In this document: positions 36,101-46,996 of the stretch, one piece after another | Layout of the letters: each line of letters starts with the position of its first letter | Position numbering within the stretch: the first letter of the stretch is position 1 | Assembly: GCA_002633005.1 (NCBI GenBank) | Contig: NMRA01000004.1 | Coordinates: 2,213,935 to 2,277,934 of the forward strand | Reading direction: 5' to 3' | DNA length: 64,000 nucleotides | DNA from: Phoronis australis | Taxonomy: Eukaryota; Phoronida; Phoronidae | Position numbers and translations under genes: made by a program | The notes under the pieces: model-generated | Told to the model about the DNA's origin: nothing | Seen by the model: the letters and a program-made list of their open reading frames with translations, nothing else | The model's database searches: none

Positions 36101-39100
36101 AATTTTGCAATTTGGGCAACTATGATTCTGCACTGTCGCTTTTAATCAGTTTTCTATGCATTACCGGTTGTTACTATATTTCTCTGTAAGAAGACAGATC
36201 TATACAGAATAATTGTGAAAATTAGGACCCACGTTTAGAAATTTGGCTATCATTGTGAAGACTAATCTGCAGATGGATCCTTGGTCACACAGCATGGTAG
36301 ATCAGAGTAGAAAACAGAAGCGAAGGTGAAGGCCGTGATATGTGGACAAACCAACGGTACCTGCGAGTCCTTGTTTCTAGTAGTTGACTTAGTTCTATAA
36401 TCAAGCCACTATCGGATGTCCAAAAACTTTCATGAATGCAACCTATGGGAGATTTTTTAAGGTCTAAATTGAAAAGGTGGCAGAACTCTTCAAATGCACC
36501 ATGTACATCACAAATATCCTGCCATATAACAAGAGATTTTTTTAATTTGTTTTAAAAGAAATATTTACCTTGTTTGGCAAATACATTATGGTAAATCTTC
36601 TCCAGTTTAGGAAAGTGTCTGCATTTTCTATGGACAATTTCTAAGATGAAATCCTCGAAAATACCTGCCAATGCAATATTTGTTGTTCTCGTAATTCTTG
36701 AACTTGGGACGACCAATATTGAACGATTTCTCAAAATTGGTACAACCTCTTTTTGAAATGAAATTTAGAGTTAGCCCTTTGCTTAAAGCCAGATACAACC
36801 AGATAGAAACTGTATCTGACTGAAACAAAATGCAACTTATTTGAAGGGACAAGGTCAGCAACTAATCGCATGCCCCAACTTTGTTATAAACAAAGATTGA
36901 TTGATGCAAATCGCATATTAATGATTATAAATAAAAATCTTATGCAGGTTTTTACTGGGTTTAAAGCCGAAATCAACAAAGTGAGATTATGAATGCAATA
37001 CAGTATTACTTAACAAGAGTGACAGAATGAGAACATGAGGCAAAAGTGGGAACATGACATATCACAGATTTTTTTACATAGCTTATTTGTAGTCACCTAG
37101 GTGGAATGAATTATGACTGGCACATCTTTAGTTTTGAAATATTATCAGTTTCTGCAAAATTGTACCTCTTACATTTTGGGGATAACATCTGATGGGTGAT
37201 GAAAGCAATTTTAGCAAATTTTAGACAATTACTGCAAAATACCAGTAACAAGAAAACAACTTAACGCTTCTAGCATGCATCTTTCTATCCTGGGCTAGTC
37301 AGGATATGCAAAAACATTAATGGAATTTTCATAACAAGTCCTTCAATTCAAACAGGTTTCAACCGTGGTTCTTGAGGGGTTATAGCGCTGAGAATATAGG
37401 CTACATTCAAGGGCAGAGAGTACAGAGAGTACTACAACGTATTCCACAGAATGAGGGTTCATCGATGTATCAGTTGATGGAAACATTATTGTGGGTCTCT
37501 GCAGCCCGTGGCCACCAACTAAACAAAACCACTGCCACCTAATGTCTGCTGGACGGCAGGCGATGCACTAGCCACGATTTTCAAAGCAAAGTTTACTAAA
37601 ATTGCTTACTAGTCACTAAACAAATTTGAAATACTTAGGTAGATCACTTGAAAGATAACCTTGGACTGGATGCAAAACTAAAATTGTAAGCGTTAATTCC
37701 ACATTCGGTAGCTTTTCTTATCAAAACACAGTGCCACCTGCTGTTGGATTTCAAGACCATGTGAGCTCGACATCGCACAGTTGGCTCCACTTCAGATTAC
37801 TACATATAAAACAAGTCAAACCAATTTAAAAGACAATCTGTAACATACGTTCCCAATGCTTTGTGTTTAGCAATATTGGATGAAGTGAACAAATGTTCTG
37901 TCCACGATTAAATTTGTTTTCTCGAATGAATAGAACAAAAGTCATGATGTCTCAAGAAATGAACTGCTTTCCCATGGTTATCTTCTGCCTACTGGGTAGG
38001 GGCTGCACATTCAAAATCTAGACTGATGCACAACCAGGGTGACCGAGAAATGTGGATACATGATAAATACCAGATGACGAAATCTCTAGTTTTTATGGCG
38101 CCCACCAGGACTGAGCAGTCGGCAACTCAATGAAGAATTGCTAGAAAAAAGCTTTCCAGTTGGAAGGAATTAAAGACATCAGTGGCCTCCTAAGGTTCCC
38201 TGTTTGGGCAAAAGGTACAGGCAATATGATTGATGTTTTCACCAGTGTGACGCACATAATTCGCTGAAAAGCTTCCGCCATATGAAGCTCCTATATGAGC
38301 TTCACCGTCTCTACTCTGGCCAGCTAGAGATGGTGGTCACTGTCTAGTGACAAAGTTGATATGAAATGCTTGTTTTTTGTTTTTTTTGGAGTTAACTTAA
38401 CCCAAGAAATATTAATGTGACACCAAGTTTTAGTCACACTTTTTGATTTTGATTTGGAAAATGTATTGGTCAATATGAGCAGAGTAAACTTACTAGGAGC
38501 CAGAAATCAGCCATTTCCATAGTATCAGCATGCTTGTCACCATTCTTAATCGCCAGCTGAATTAACTGTAATAAATAACACTTTCTTAAGCAAAATCTGG
38601 ACTGGCATCTGTATAACAGACAAGAGGTGGAGAAATTTTCCATTAAAATAAGCAATCCCACTTAAGAAGACAGGATTCAAACCGGTACGCAGAGCCTCAG
38701 GCTAGACAGTGACCACCATTTCTAGTTGAACTGCATACGGTGAAACTCATACAGGCGCTTCACATACCACAAGCGTTTCGGTGAATGATGCCTATCACTG
38801 ATTAAGAAATCAAACTCAGGTTATTAAAAGTACCTTTTTCCCAAAGAAGGACATCTAAGGAGGCCGTCAATTGTCTGTAATTCCTTCCAACTCGAACAAA
38901 TACTCCTGTTATCAAACTTTTTCTTTGTGCAGTCCTTCGATCAGTCCCCAAAATAGAAAACTGGCAATCTTTAACACTGCGCACGGCAGATGATTTGACG
39001 CCATATCCCCTGGTGTGCGCTGTGTAAAAATGGCCATTTTCCGGTTGTGGGAAATGAACGAAGGACTACTCAAAGAAAAAGTTTGATAACGGGAGCATTT

Positions 39101-41497
39101 GGTCGAGTTGGAAGGAATTACAGACACCGATGGCCTCCTAAGCCTAAGGCTAAGGTGTCCCTCTATGCGCAAAAGCTATTTATAACATGACTTAGATGTT
39201 TTAATCAATGTGAGCCATAATAAACCAAAAAGCTTCCAGCATACTAAGCTGGCTACAGGAGTTTCACCCTTTAAACAGGCCAGCTAGAGACGGTGGTCAC
39301 TGTCAAGGCCTCTGGCATGCCATTCCAAGTACTAGCCATCAACGTGTTTGACTGGTTGACAGTGGTTGTCCTTTTGTACAACATTACTTCATTGTCAGTT
39401 GTCTTCAAAAGTGTTCAATTCAATTTGACTACGTACAAAATGTATGAATTCCAAAATGACCTGGTCCAAAAATTAAAAATGTCTAGTAATCAACTTGTTG
39501 TTCACACAAGGATATTTTTCTAAGACCATTTTTCGGCAATTGTTTACAATATGACGACATTAATTGACTTACACATGATTTTGGTATCGTTCGATTCCTT
39601 GCGACTTTTTCTTTTCAGAAATAAACTGAAATTTCTCCTGCCCCCGTTCCCTAAGTATTTTATCGTGAAATTTCTGCTCGCACTATTTCCCAGTATTTGG
39701 TAGTAATGCCGCCATATTGAACGGCGGTCAAAAACTGAACTACTCTACTGACTTCTGCAGATTGTCACTTTCCATAAAGTCAAATTAACGGAGACCCGTC
39801 TGTCCCCTGCCCGGGTTACGGTCCCAAGGGTTCAGATTCGATCTTATGGTGACTCTGGTACACATCTGCTAGCAAGAATCCACGAAAAACGTGGAGGTTG
39901 TTTTTGAGGTCCAAATTGGTGAAAAATGTATCACTTCAGACAATTTCGTGAAAAAATGGTCTTACTAATGGTCATAATTCTAAAAAATTGAAAAAGGTGA
40001 AATGCTGCAAATTGTTCCTCCATATTACGTCACTAATGTCAGGAAAACTTCAGCGGGAATCTTGTGCGGGCAAACACCATTCAGAATCGATGATGTTGTT
40101 TAATTCATTAACAACGGGTGTCGCTGTAATCTTAGAGTTGAGTTAGGCAATGACCATCGCCTCTGTTGGCCCGAAGCAGAGGCGATGCAGAGGCTATAGG
40201 CGCTCTGTACGCCGGAAGCTTTTCGGCGAATTATGCCTCGCACCGACTAAAGCATCAAAGTCACGTTGTAGTAAATACCTTTTGCGCATAGAGGAACACC
40301 TTAGGAGGTTGTCGATGTGTTTAATTCCTTCCAACTCGAACAAATACTCCAGTTATGAAACTTTTTCTTCGAGCAGTCCCTATTTCAGTTCCCAAAATCG
40401 TGAAATCAACTTTTTCATTTTTTTAACCAGGCCGAAGGTCAGAAGTTGCGGACCTACTGGCGAACTTTGAAAGCTGAAGATCCCGCCCTTCGCGTACGTG
40501 CTGCCGGGAACCAGCCGTGCATTTGCCGTGTTGTTAAACATTAAAATGTCAAATATGTGCACAAAGACTAATATATCATATCAACAGCATTTATTTTTAT
40601 CAAATACAAACAATGATTCATTGAAATACAATCAGTTTCAAGTAACGCCAATTAAAGACAAGTATAAGTGGTGGCATTTTGGAAACGAACATTTGTCTGA
40701 CAAGACCGCAATGGCTCACCTTTGGCCTATTTAAAGATTGAGGTCATGAATTCACATCACCTAGCGTGCGCAGTATAAAAATGGCGAGTTCACGATTTTG
40801 GGAACTGAAATAGGGACTGCTCGAAGAAAAAGTTTGATAATGGGAGTATTTGTTCGAGTTGGAAGGAATTAAACACATCGACAACCTCCTCAGGTGTTCC
40901 TCTATGCGCAAAAGGTATTTATAACAACGTGACTTTGATGGTTTAGACGGTGCGAGGCATAATTCGCCGAAAAGCTTCCGGCGTACAGAGCGCCTATAGC
41001 CTCTGCATCGCCTCTGCTTCGGGCCAACAGAGGCGATGGTCATTGCCTAGAGTTGAGTTAACATGGCGATGTCAACCGGGAAATAGTGCGAACCGAAATT
41101 CGACAATAAAATACGGAGGAAACGCGGTAGGGGATAGATTCATTTATTTTTGGAAAGATAACGTTGCAAGGAATTGAACGATACCAGGCAAAGTCATGTG
41201 TGTAGGTCAATGTCGTCATATTCTAAACAATTACCCATTTTTCTAACACATGGTGTTCACTTTCAGAATAAGACGGTCTAGAGTATGCGCAATACAAATC
41301 GCAAACATTTAATTTACCCTCTCGGTGTAGCCCCTCGCTTCAGTCAGTCTCATCTGCGACCCTTCCAATCTTTCGTGGCGGATTAATGCCGTGACAATTT
41401 GTCTCAGTTTTTCTATTCGACCTTCGGGACCACTTCCAAACTCGAGTACCCCCGGCATGTTTAGATGCCGTTGTCGTATTCGGAATCGCATACGCAT
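33170..41497 (-). CDS. MRPL17: Mitochondrial ribosomal protein L17 (bL17m), 4 coding exons, 190 aa
   Basis: Minus-strand exons: 41318-41497, 38494-38565, 35532-35667, 33170-33354. Phases are 0, 0, 1 and all junctions are GT-AG. The start is the ATG at 41497, and exon 1 holds the L17 core with ALIRHERLEGSQMRL and ARGYTER. Exon 2 continues LIQLAIKNGDKHADTMEMAD and FWLL. Exon 3 begins EKDLVHKLFKVLAPRY and ends VVLELKG. Exon 4 gives NPYPPVLPKQRDSSNYL and a Ser/Glu-rich tail. This aligns along its whole length with human MRPL17 (175 residues). L17 is a component of the large mitoribosomal subunit near the exit tunnel; an N-terminal mitochondrial targeting role for the Arg-rich start is likely. The exons cover 0.57 kb of an 8.3 kb gene, the rest being introns filled with foldback elements. 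Confidence 0.95.
33479..33776. mobile_element. Small MITE with 21-bp perfect inverted ends
   Basis: CAGGCACCTTTAATCAGCCC at the left and its exact complement at the right, 298 bp apart, in MRPL17 intron 3. No ORF and no clear target duplication, so the family is not assigned. Confidence 0.6.
38100..38346. mobile_element. Foldback-family element, partial copy
   Basis: The right end CTAGAGATGGTGGTCACTGT and the internal GTTGGAAGGAATTAAAGACA match the elements at 38703 and 40144. Only one arm is recognisable; the left partner is missing or too diverged. In MRPL17 intron 2. Confidence 0.55.
38703..39307. mobile_element. Foldback element with long inverted arms
   Basis: The ends TAGACAGTGACCACCATTTC and GACGGTGGTCACTGTCAAG are inverted. 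Arms of ~240 bp carry TTCCTTCCAACTCGAACAAA and its complement. A 9-bp flanking duplication is visible with one mismatch, GCCTCAGGC (38694-38702) and GCCTCTGGC (39308-39316). In MRPL17 intron 1, only ~140 bp upstream of exon 2 in gene order. Confidence 0.7.
40144..41049. mobile_element. Recent foldback element, 9-bp target duplication
   Basis: The ends are TAGGCAATGACCATCGCC and its complement. Arms of ~270 bp (40144-~40412 and ~40775-41049) differ at only about ten positions. GAGTTGAGT is duplicated exactly on both sides (40135-40143 and 41050-41058); the identity extends to 13 bp if the terminal TA is counted as target. A ~360 bp unique centre lies between the arms. Mirror-image 99-106 codon frames arise from the arms and are not genes. 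Long arms plus a 9-bp duplication suggest a Foldback or MULE-type element; that assignment is inference. In MRPL17 intron 1. Confidence 0.85.
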
Positions 41498-41763
41498 GAT
41501 TTCAAACCAGGAAGAATCAACACAGAATAAAAAGTATCAAAAAATCAATCATGTTTCTAAACTTCTTCATGTGGCAGGTCAATAACAAAGAGTTGAAAGA
41601 GCGCTTGATACTTTATAGTTATCCCAATAATTTAAAAAGAGTATTAATAAGTACGTTTTTAGGAAGAAAAGGTAATACCCAAGACCATACATTTGTTGTT
41701 TTTGTTTTCAAGAGAATATAGCACAAAAATATATTTATTATTTTGACCTTAAGTCTTACCTGT

Positions 41764-41804
41764 TTCTCAACAGAGAGCGCTTTGAAAGCGCTCTCTGTTG
41801 AGAA
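41764..41804. repeat. Perfect 20-bp-arm palindrome
   Basis: TTCTCAACAGAGAGCGCTTT, a single central G, then the exact complement. It lies 267 bp upstream of the MRPL17 start codon. It could be a compact MITE remnant or a promoter element; nothing decides between these. Confidence 0.9.
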
Positions 41805-41819
41805 CGAGATGTAAACAGT

Positions 41820-42005
41820 GAGAGCACACTCAAGACAGTGCTGTAGCCAGCCAGATAGCTCATGTATATATAGTGTTAGTCGTCAAAATACAGCTAAGAA
41901 GATCGGTACCACTATGTTTTGAGCTCCGTTAGACCCCAAAATTTTACACAGCCCGGGTAGTTCTGCTCGTCACCTCGTCACAAGCTATATCAACATCACG
42001 AGCGA
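41820..42005. repeat. Dispersed repeat, copy B
   Basis: Diverged match in the same orientation to 11870-12055 (GTACCACTATG, AGACCCCAAAATTT, TTCTGCTCGTCACCTCGTC). Upstream of MRPL17. Confidence 0.6.
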
Positions 42006-42547
42006 CCGGCGGGTGAAGTACAGGAGCTCGGGGCAACTAGTCGACAGCTTGCCCGCGTTGTCCACGCAAATGGGTCATTTTACGCACGTAATTAAACGTG
42101 TGTAATTGTTGTTAGTGGCGTAAATTAATTATCAACGGCGTAAATTTATTAGTTGCTGTGAAAATTAACTTTTAGCCTCGTTTTTCGTCGGGCGTGTACT
42201 TTTCACTGGGAGGTAATTATTTGCCGGTAATTCAAGTTATACGCACCGTACGTGCGTAAATTACGAAACAGTTTTGAATTTTCCACTGAAACAATGCTGA
42301 ACTCTTATCTTACGTTCATTATTAACTAGCTGTAGTTGTCACATCACCGGTTTGTATGGTACACTTGTTGGCAGGTGCAATCTCAGTCGTGTCCTTTTTT
42401 AATTGGCTTCTCAGCCGACGGTGAACCAAAGGCGAAAACGGATATGTGTGTGATAATCGTGTTAGAACGTGGTGAACTTAGTAACTGTAGCTACAACAGG
42501 CGTTTAATGACTTGAAAGTACTCTGACATGGTGGAAATTACTGGAAA

Positions 42548-42796
42548 TTGGAATCACGAACGGCAATCAAAGCAGTTACCAGCTCGATCGCGGGTCTAAG
42601 AGCTGAAGTGAGTGAAGAACCACCGCCTGGAGTGCTTTTCATACCAAAAGAATGGGAGGAAAATTCTTGCTCAGTGTGTTATTACAAACCACATCAAGTT
42701 CCCTTCACACGCTTCAGTACTAAATCGCAAGCGGTCTTATTTCTTATAGTTTCCTCTTTCTACCATATATCATCGATAGACTCCTGCCATTCATAG
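42548..42796 (+). CDS. Uncertain small ORF, 82 aa
   Basis: Begins MESRTAIKAVTSS and contains VSEEPPPGVLFIPKEWEEN, which has a protein-like composition. I recognise no domain. A donor-like GTGAGT follows codon ~22. It could be a first exon or chance; no partner exon was found. Confidence 0.15.
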   Translation: MESRTAIKAVTSSIAGLRAEVSEEPPPGVLFIPKEWEENSCSVCYYKPHQVPFTRFSTKSQAVLFLIVSSFYHISSIDSCHS

Positions 42797-44006
42797 TGTC
42801 TATGATATGCCATGATTAGTCTAACAATAACGAGTCACATCTACGTCATCTACTGTCAGTTTTTGACCTAATGACGTCATCAAGAGAAGACGTCAACCAG
42901 TAAGCGTCAGTGAACGCTTTACTTCACATCAGCACACCGCTAGAAAAAATGCGGTGTGAGAAAAGTAACTTAAAGTCGAATCTTGGCCCGGAGTGGATAA
43001 GTTCTTTTGAAGAGATTGCAGGATTTGAGGGCTACGTGGTCCAAAGTTAGCTGACACTGAAAGAATACTGGCATACGACAAAAAATCACTTTACCCGCGG
43101 AGAAAACCTTTCTGCCGCGGAGAAAACTTGCTATCGCAGAAAATAAATTCTTCAGTGAGAAAGTCATTCCGCCGGGAAGAAATCTTATCGCCGAAAGGTT
43201 TTCTCCGAGGATATTGAAGTTTTCTCCGCGTCGGAAAGGGTTTTTTCCGCTTAGAAATACACAAAACGTGCAGAGAGAGGCGTAGATGAGGTAATATCCC
43301 ACGTACGACGAGACCGGAGGTCGAGGTGAATGCGCGGAATAATGTAAATTGGGATATTACTTCATCTTTGCCAATCGAATCACGTTTTGTATTTATCCCA
43401 TACCGGCGCTTTATGTTTTGACAGACTTTTTAAATACTTCACTCAGATTGTTCAAGTGGCGGATCAAATGCTAAATGTACATGTACACCTGGAAGGTGCA
43501 GCACTGAAATAATTGGAGACTACAGTCCTCCCCAGCCCCCTATGGTGCCCCGCAATTATGCGTTATTGAGTTGCAAGTTTTCTCCAGTAAAAGAAATATT
43601 TCTAAATGTAACGATTTATTACCTTGAAGCAGATATAACAAAAACGAAAAACTGTAATTGAGAATTGAACTTGTAACTTTTCCTGAAAACAATTAAATAA
43701 CAACAAAACCGAGGAATTTGGCACCTTCGTTGCAGACGATATAATTAGCAAATAACACTGAGACAGAAGTGTCGTATAATTAACAATTTTATACCAAATG
43801 TTATGTTTGGTACCTGATTTCATGCTAGATGTTATTTATACTGATGCATTTGTACTAATTTAAACTATTGTACAATATACTGTGTTTTGGAAAGTTTGAT
43901 GATCGAACTGGCTTGCGACGTCGGGTCGATATTGACCTACCTTTTGAGCTTTGGCGATGTCAGAGAGCAGTTTTGTAGTCTCCGGAATGCAACCGGGTAA
44001 ACAACA

Positions 44007-44414
44007 CCAGGGCCCGGTCTCCAATCTTTTTACTTGAAATGAACTCGAAATTAGGTTTGGCATTTTTTACTCTACTTTTGGGCGAACTCAAGATAAGTGT
44101 CTATTATTCTATGCTCGAGTATACAATAACTTACGTAGATAATTTATTGCCCTTAGTTCACAGTTTGTAAACCCAATATTAAAGCAATAAGTTCGAGTTT
44201 GAACTCGAAATTTCGAGTTTTTACTCGAGTTTGTAGCACGAATATGAGGGTCTTAAGGGCAAACTTGAACTAGAAGCTCCAATGCATAAACTATAATGTA
44301 TTCGAGCACAGTCTGATAACCAATTATCTTAAGTTCGCACAAAAGGAGCAGAGAAATTGCCAAAAATTAGTTTCGAGTTCGTTTCGAGTACAAAGATTAG
44401 AGACCGGGCCCAGG
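44007..44414. mobile_element. MITE of the TCGAGTT-rich family, copy 1
   Basis: Inverted ends CCAGGGCCCGGTCTC and GAGACCGGGCCCAGG (14 of 15), with a central palindrome ACTCGAAATTTCGAGTTT and subterminal TCGAGTTC motifs. Whole-length snapback structure. Related copies lie at 53930-54337 and 55825-56075, and a possible half copy at ~60770-60890. No transposase. Confidence 0.75.
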
Positions 44415-46150
44415 TGGTCCTAGTACACTCAACTTATTTAACGCGTATGGCATAAATTTTTTTTTCCACTTAGAAAAGTGTTTTACGAAGCGGAAAAGAG
44501 TTACGATTATTTCCTAATATTTTTTCAATGTCAGCTTTAGGCCACAGTAGCGAACAGTTATGTTCACGACGTATTATTTCTGCAGATAATTGTGGTTATA
44601 TGATTGCAAATTCGACGTATCTAATTTGAGGGCGTACGACTTCAAATGTAAATCTACAGTTTCACTGTGCGGACTTCCAACTCAGTTTACTCTGTTGGTT
44701 TACCGACTATGTACATGTATGCTCAGAAACCTTGGAGAACGATGTACCCTCTTTAAAGTCACTTAAGATCCGTCAGTTTAGGATCAATGTGCCTAAACTA
44801 CACGGTGTCGGACCCAAAAACACGACTCACGTATCTGCAACTCACATACATGGGATCGAACTCTCAAAACACGATTCACGGTCACGGACTCAATTTCACG
44901 TAGAAACACGCCACATGCGGTTCACCTGATAAAGCATGTCAAATACATGTAGGCCTACACGGTCACAGACATATCGGTTTCGTGGGTAGAGCGAACTACT
45001 TATTACTACGCAAAAGGGAGTTGAAACGGAGTTTGGACGGTCTATGTCATTTTGAGAAGAAGTGTTACCAAAACAGTTTGGAAGCCACTAAAATGCAGAA
45101 CAAGTACTAAGCAGTTAAATAATGTTTAGGGCCTATTGTTTCTAATCAACAACATTTACGTCACATTAAAGACAAACATACGATCGAAATTAAATTTAAT
45201 GTTGCACCCATTACACAGCTGTCGCAGTCGATTTTTACAAATTAACCGTAAACAGTGTCAGTTTGGCGATTCGTGTACTGTGTTTCTACGTGAATGTGAG
45301 TCCGTGACCGTGTGTTTCTTTGGGTGAATGAATCACGTTTTGTGAGTCCGATCCCGTGTATATGAGTCTGTGAACGGTGCTTACAGGTACGCGAGTCTTG
45401 TTTTTGCGTCCGACACCTTGGTTAGCAGCCCGTTAACCGTGTAGTTTAGGTATCTTGATGATGAATCCTGCGACCTATGAATCAATGTATGCTTTGTTTT
45501 TATACAGCACAAGCTTTTCCTGATGGCCACGAGACTTTCTGCAATTTTCTGGTTGGTCACTTTTGTACAGAACTAGTTTCAAAGAAAATGAATGCCCAAA
45601 CTGGCAAACTAGTTAATTGACAACCCGTCAGGTTTTCCTGCATGTGAAGACCGGGCTTAGTTCCAAACAAGTTAGGGTAACCACTTTGTAACTTCAGTAG
45701 CCTACGTGATAAACTTGGGCCAAATGTCCTGACTACTCAAAAACTGACTTACATGTAAGTGCATTTTTTATTTATGTCTAAGATTTGTCTGAAATTCCAA
45801 ATTTGAAACTCCCACATCTGTTGAGATAGTCAAAATTAGGACAAAACTTAAGTAAAAAACTTAGGTCGAAATTAAAATATTTTTTCGAAATGGTCTTGAG
45901 ACAAACTTAAGTTTTATCTTAAAAATAGACTGAAAGTTGAGATCTTCCTTAGCTAAGTCAATTTTCTTTTAACGGGGACCAGCTTTCTTAATTTCTATGG
46001 CATCATTGCGTCATAAATCTATGACTTATTGAGGCTGTTCCACTTTTCGTGATCTTACATTCGCGTAATATTCTACTTTGCTTAATTTTGCTATATTGTA
46101 TCCCCTGACTCAAGAATTAGGATTCGGTATGATTTGAATCACTCGTATCA

Positions 46151-46996
46151 ATGGACGAAGATGCATGTCCAACAGAGGACACAGCTCCCGCGGCGTCCGT
46201 CCTTAACCAGCCAATAGCTGACGCTGGTGTGGTCAATCTGGAATTGCATGTAGAGAATCGCATAGACGATGCTGTCCTGTCCACAGAATGGATGAACAAA
46301 CCAGATACGTTTGAGGGATGTCCGCCTGGACTTGAGTATTTGAAGTTCCTCGACAAGCTATTCATCAAAACTGGTGTCGACATAATCGAACCCTTCAAAG
46401 ATAAGGAAATACACAAGCGCTATGCTATTAAAAACAGCAACGACCAACAAGTTTTCTTTGCGGCTGAACAGACCGACAGACGAAAGATATTTTACTTTGG
46501 AAATGCTCGAAGTTTCGAAGTTCACATGGTGGACAGAAGTTATCAAGAAGTCTTAGTGATTCGTCGAGAATTTAAATGCTGGGCAGGATGTTGTTGGTGC
46601 GCAAGTGTTAATTGTTGCGCGCACGCTGTGAGTGTCGAAGCGCCTCCTGGTGTAGTACTTGGACACGTGCAAGAAGTGCAAAGCGGCTGGGCGCCGAAAT
46701 TCCAGGTCCAGGACCCCAATGGAACGTATTTATTAACGATACAAGGTCCAAATTGCAATTTCCAGACTGAATGTACAGTAGGGGACGTTTCCTTTGTGCT
46801 TTTCGTCGAGGAACAACGGGGCAAAACTGGGTTAGGACAAATAAAAAAGCGATGGACCGGAACTGTCAGTGGAGTGCCACTGTGTCAAAACAGATTCGAG
46901 GTTACATTTCCCATAGAAATTGACGTTAAACATAAGGCCCTTGTACTTGCAGCCACTATGCTGATTAATGTTTTATACTTTGATATTGTAAAATGA
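46151..46996 (+). CDS. Phospholipid scramblase, intronless (281 aa)
   Basis: A single open frame. Residues ~55-275 form the scramblase domain (tubby-like 12-stranded barrel in the family): CPPGLEYLKFLDKLFIKTGV, YAIKNSNDQQVFFAAEQTD, VEAPPGVVLGHV, KRWTGTVSGV. A Cys cluster CWAGCCWCASVNCC is in the place of the palmitoylated CCCPCC of PLSCR1, and a C-terminal hydrophobic helix (ALVLAATMLINVLYFDIV) gives a type II membrane anchor. PLSCR proteins move phospholipids between leaflets of the plasma membrane. The stretch that binds Ca2+ in PLSCR1 (DADNFGIQFPLD) here reads LCQNRFEVTFPI, lacking its aspartates. The N-terminal Pro-rich tail of PLSCR1 is replaced by an acidic ~50 residues. No introns are seen, unlike vertebrate PLSCR genes, which suggests a retrocopy or intron loss. 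The frame is intact, so the gene looks functional. The nearest downstream AATAAA is at 47960. Confidence 0.95.
   Translation: MDEDACPTEDTAPAASVLNQPIADAGVVNLELHVENRIDDAVLSTEWMNKPDTFEGCPPGLEYLKFLDKLFIKTGVDIIEPFKDKEIHKRYAIKNSNDQQVFFAAEQTDRRKIFYFGNARSFEVHMVDRSYQEVLVIRREFKCWAGCCWCASVNCCAHAVSVEAPPGVVLGHVQEVQSGWAPKFQVQDPNGTYLLTIQGPNCNFQTECTVGDVSFVLFVEEQRGKTGLGQIKKRWTGTVSGVPLCQNRFEVTFPIEIDVKHKALVLAATMLINVLYFDIVK

Larger units (their letters stand above)
41498..46150. other. Intergenic region between MRPL17 (-) and scramblase (+)
   Basis: Divergent genes. The region holds a 41-bp palindrome (41764), a dispersed repeat (41820-42005), a CRE-like TGACGTCA (~42873), an inverted-repeat-rich stretch (43080-43370) and a MITE (44007-44414). 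A frame at 42548-42796 is listed separately. Otherwise no coding signal. Confidence 0.5.

Noticed and set aside
36291-36518. Open splice-bounded minus-strand stretches (also 35909-36076, 36552-36734, 37849-37897, 34093-34270) that can be chained with agreeing phases into a protein-like sequence
   Set aside because: They lie within MRPL17, whose true exons (35532-35667 and others) match the known family end to end. The chain has no recognisable homology and includes a frame conflict at 36569, so it is chance openness in introns.
36665-36825. Alternative MRPL17 exon 3 (weak resemblance FNIGRPKFKN to FQVLAPRYKD)
   Set aside because: The exon at 35532-35667 gives EKDLVHKLFKVLAPRY with correct phases, so the weaker match is coincidence.
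40744-41043. Minus-strand 99-codon frame, mirror of the + frame at 40150-40470
   Set aside because: Both come from the inverted arms of the foldback element.
43860-44063. Minus-strand frame with PGCIPETTKLLSDIAKAQ and a GTAGGT donor
   Set aside because: Its N-terminal part lies in a MITE terminus and no partner exon exists; the exon-like end may be chance.
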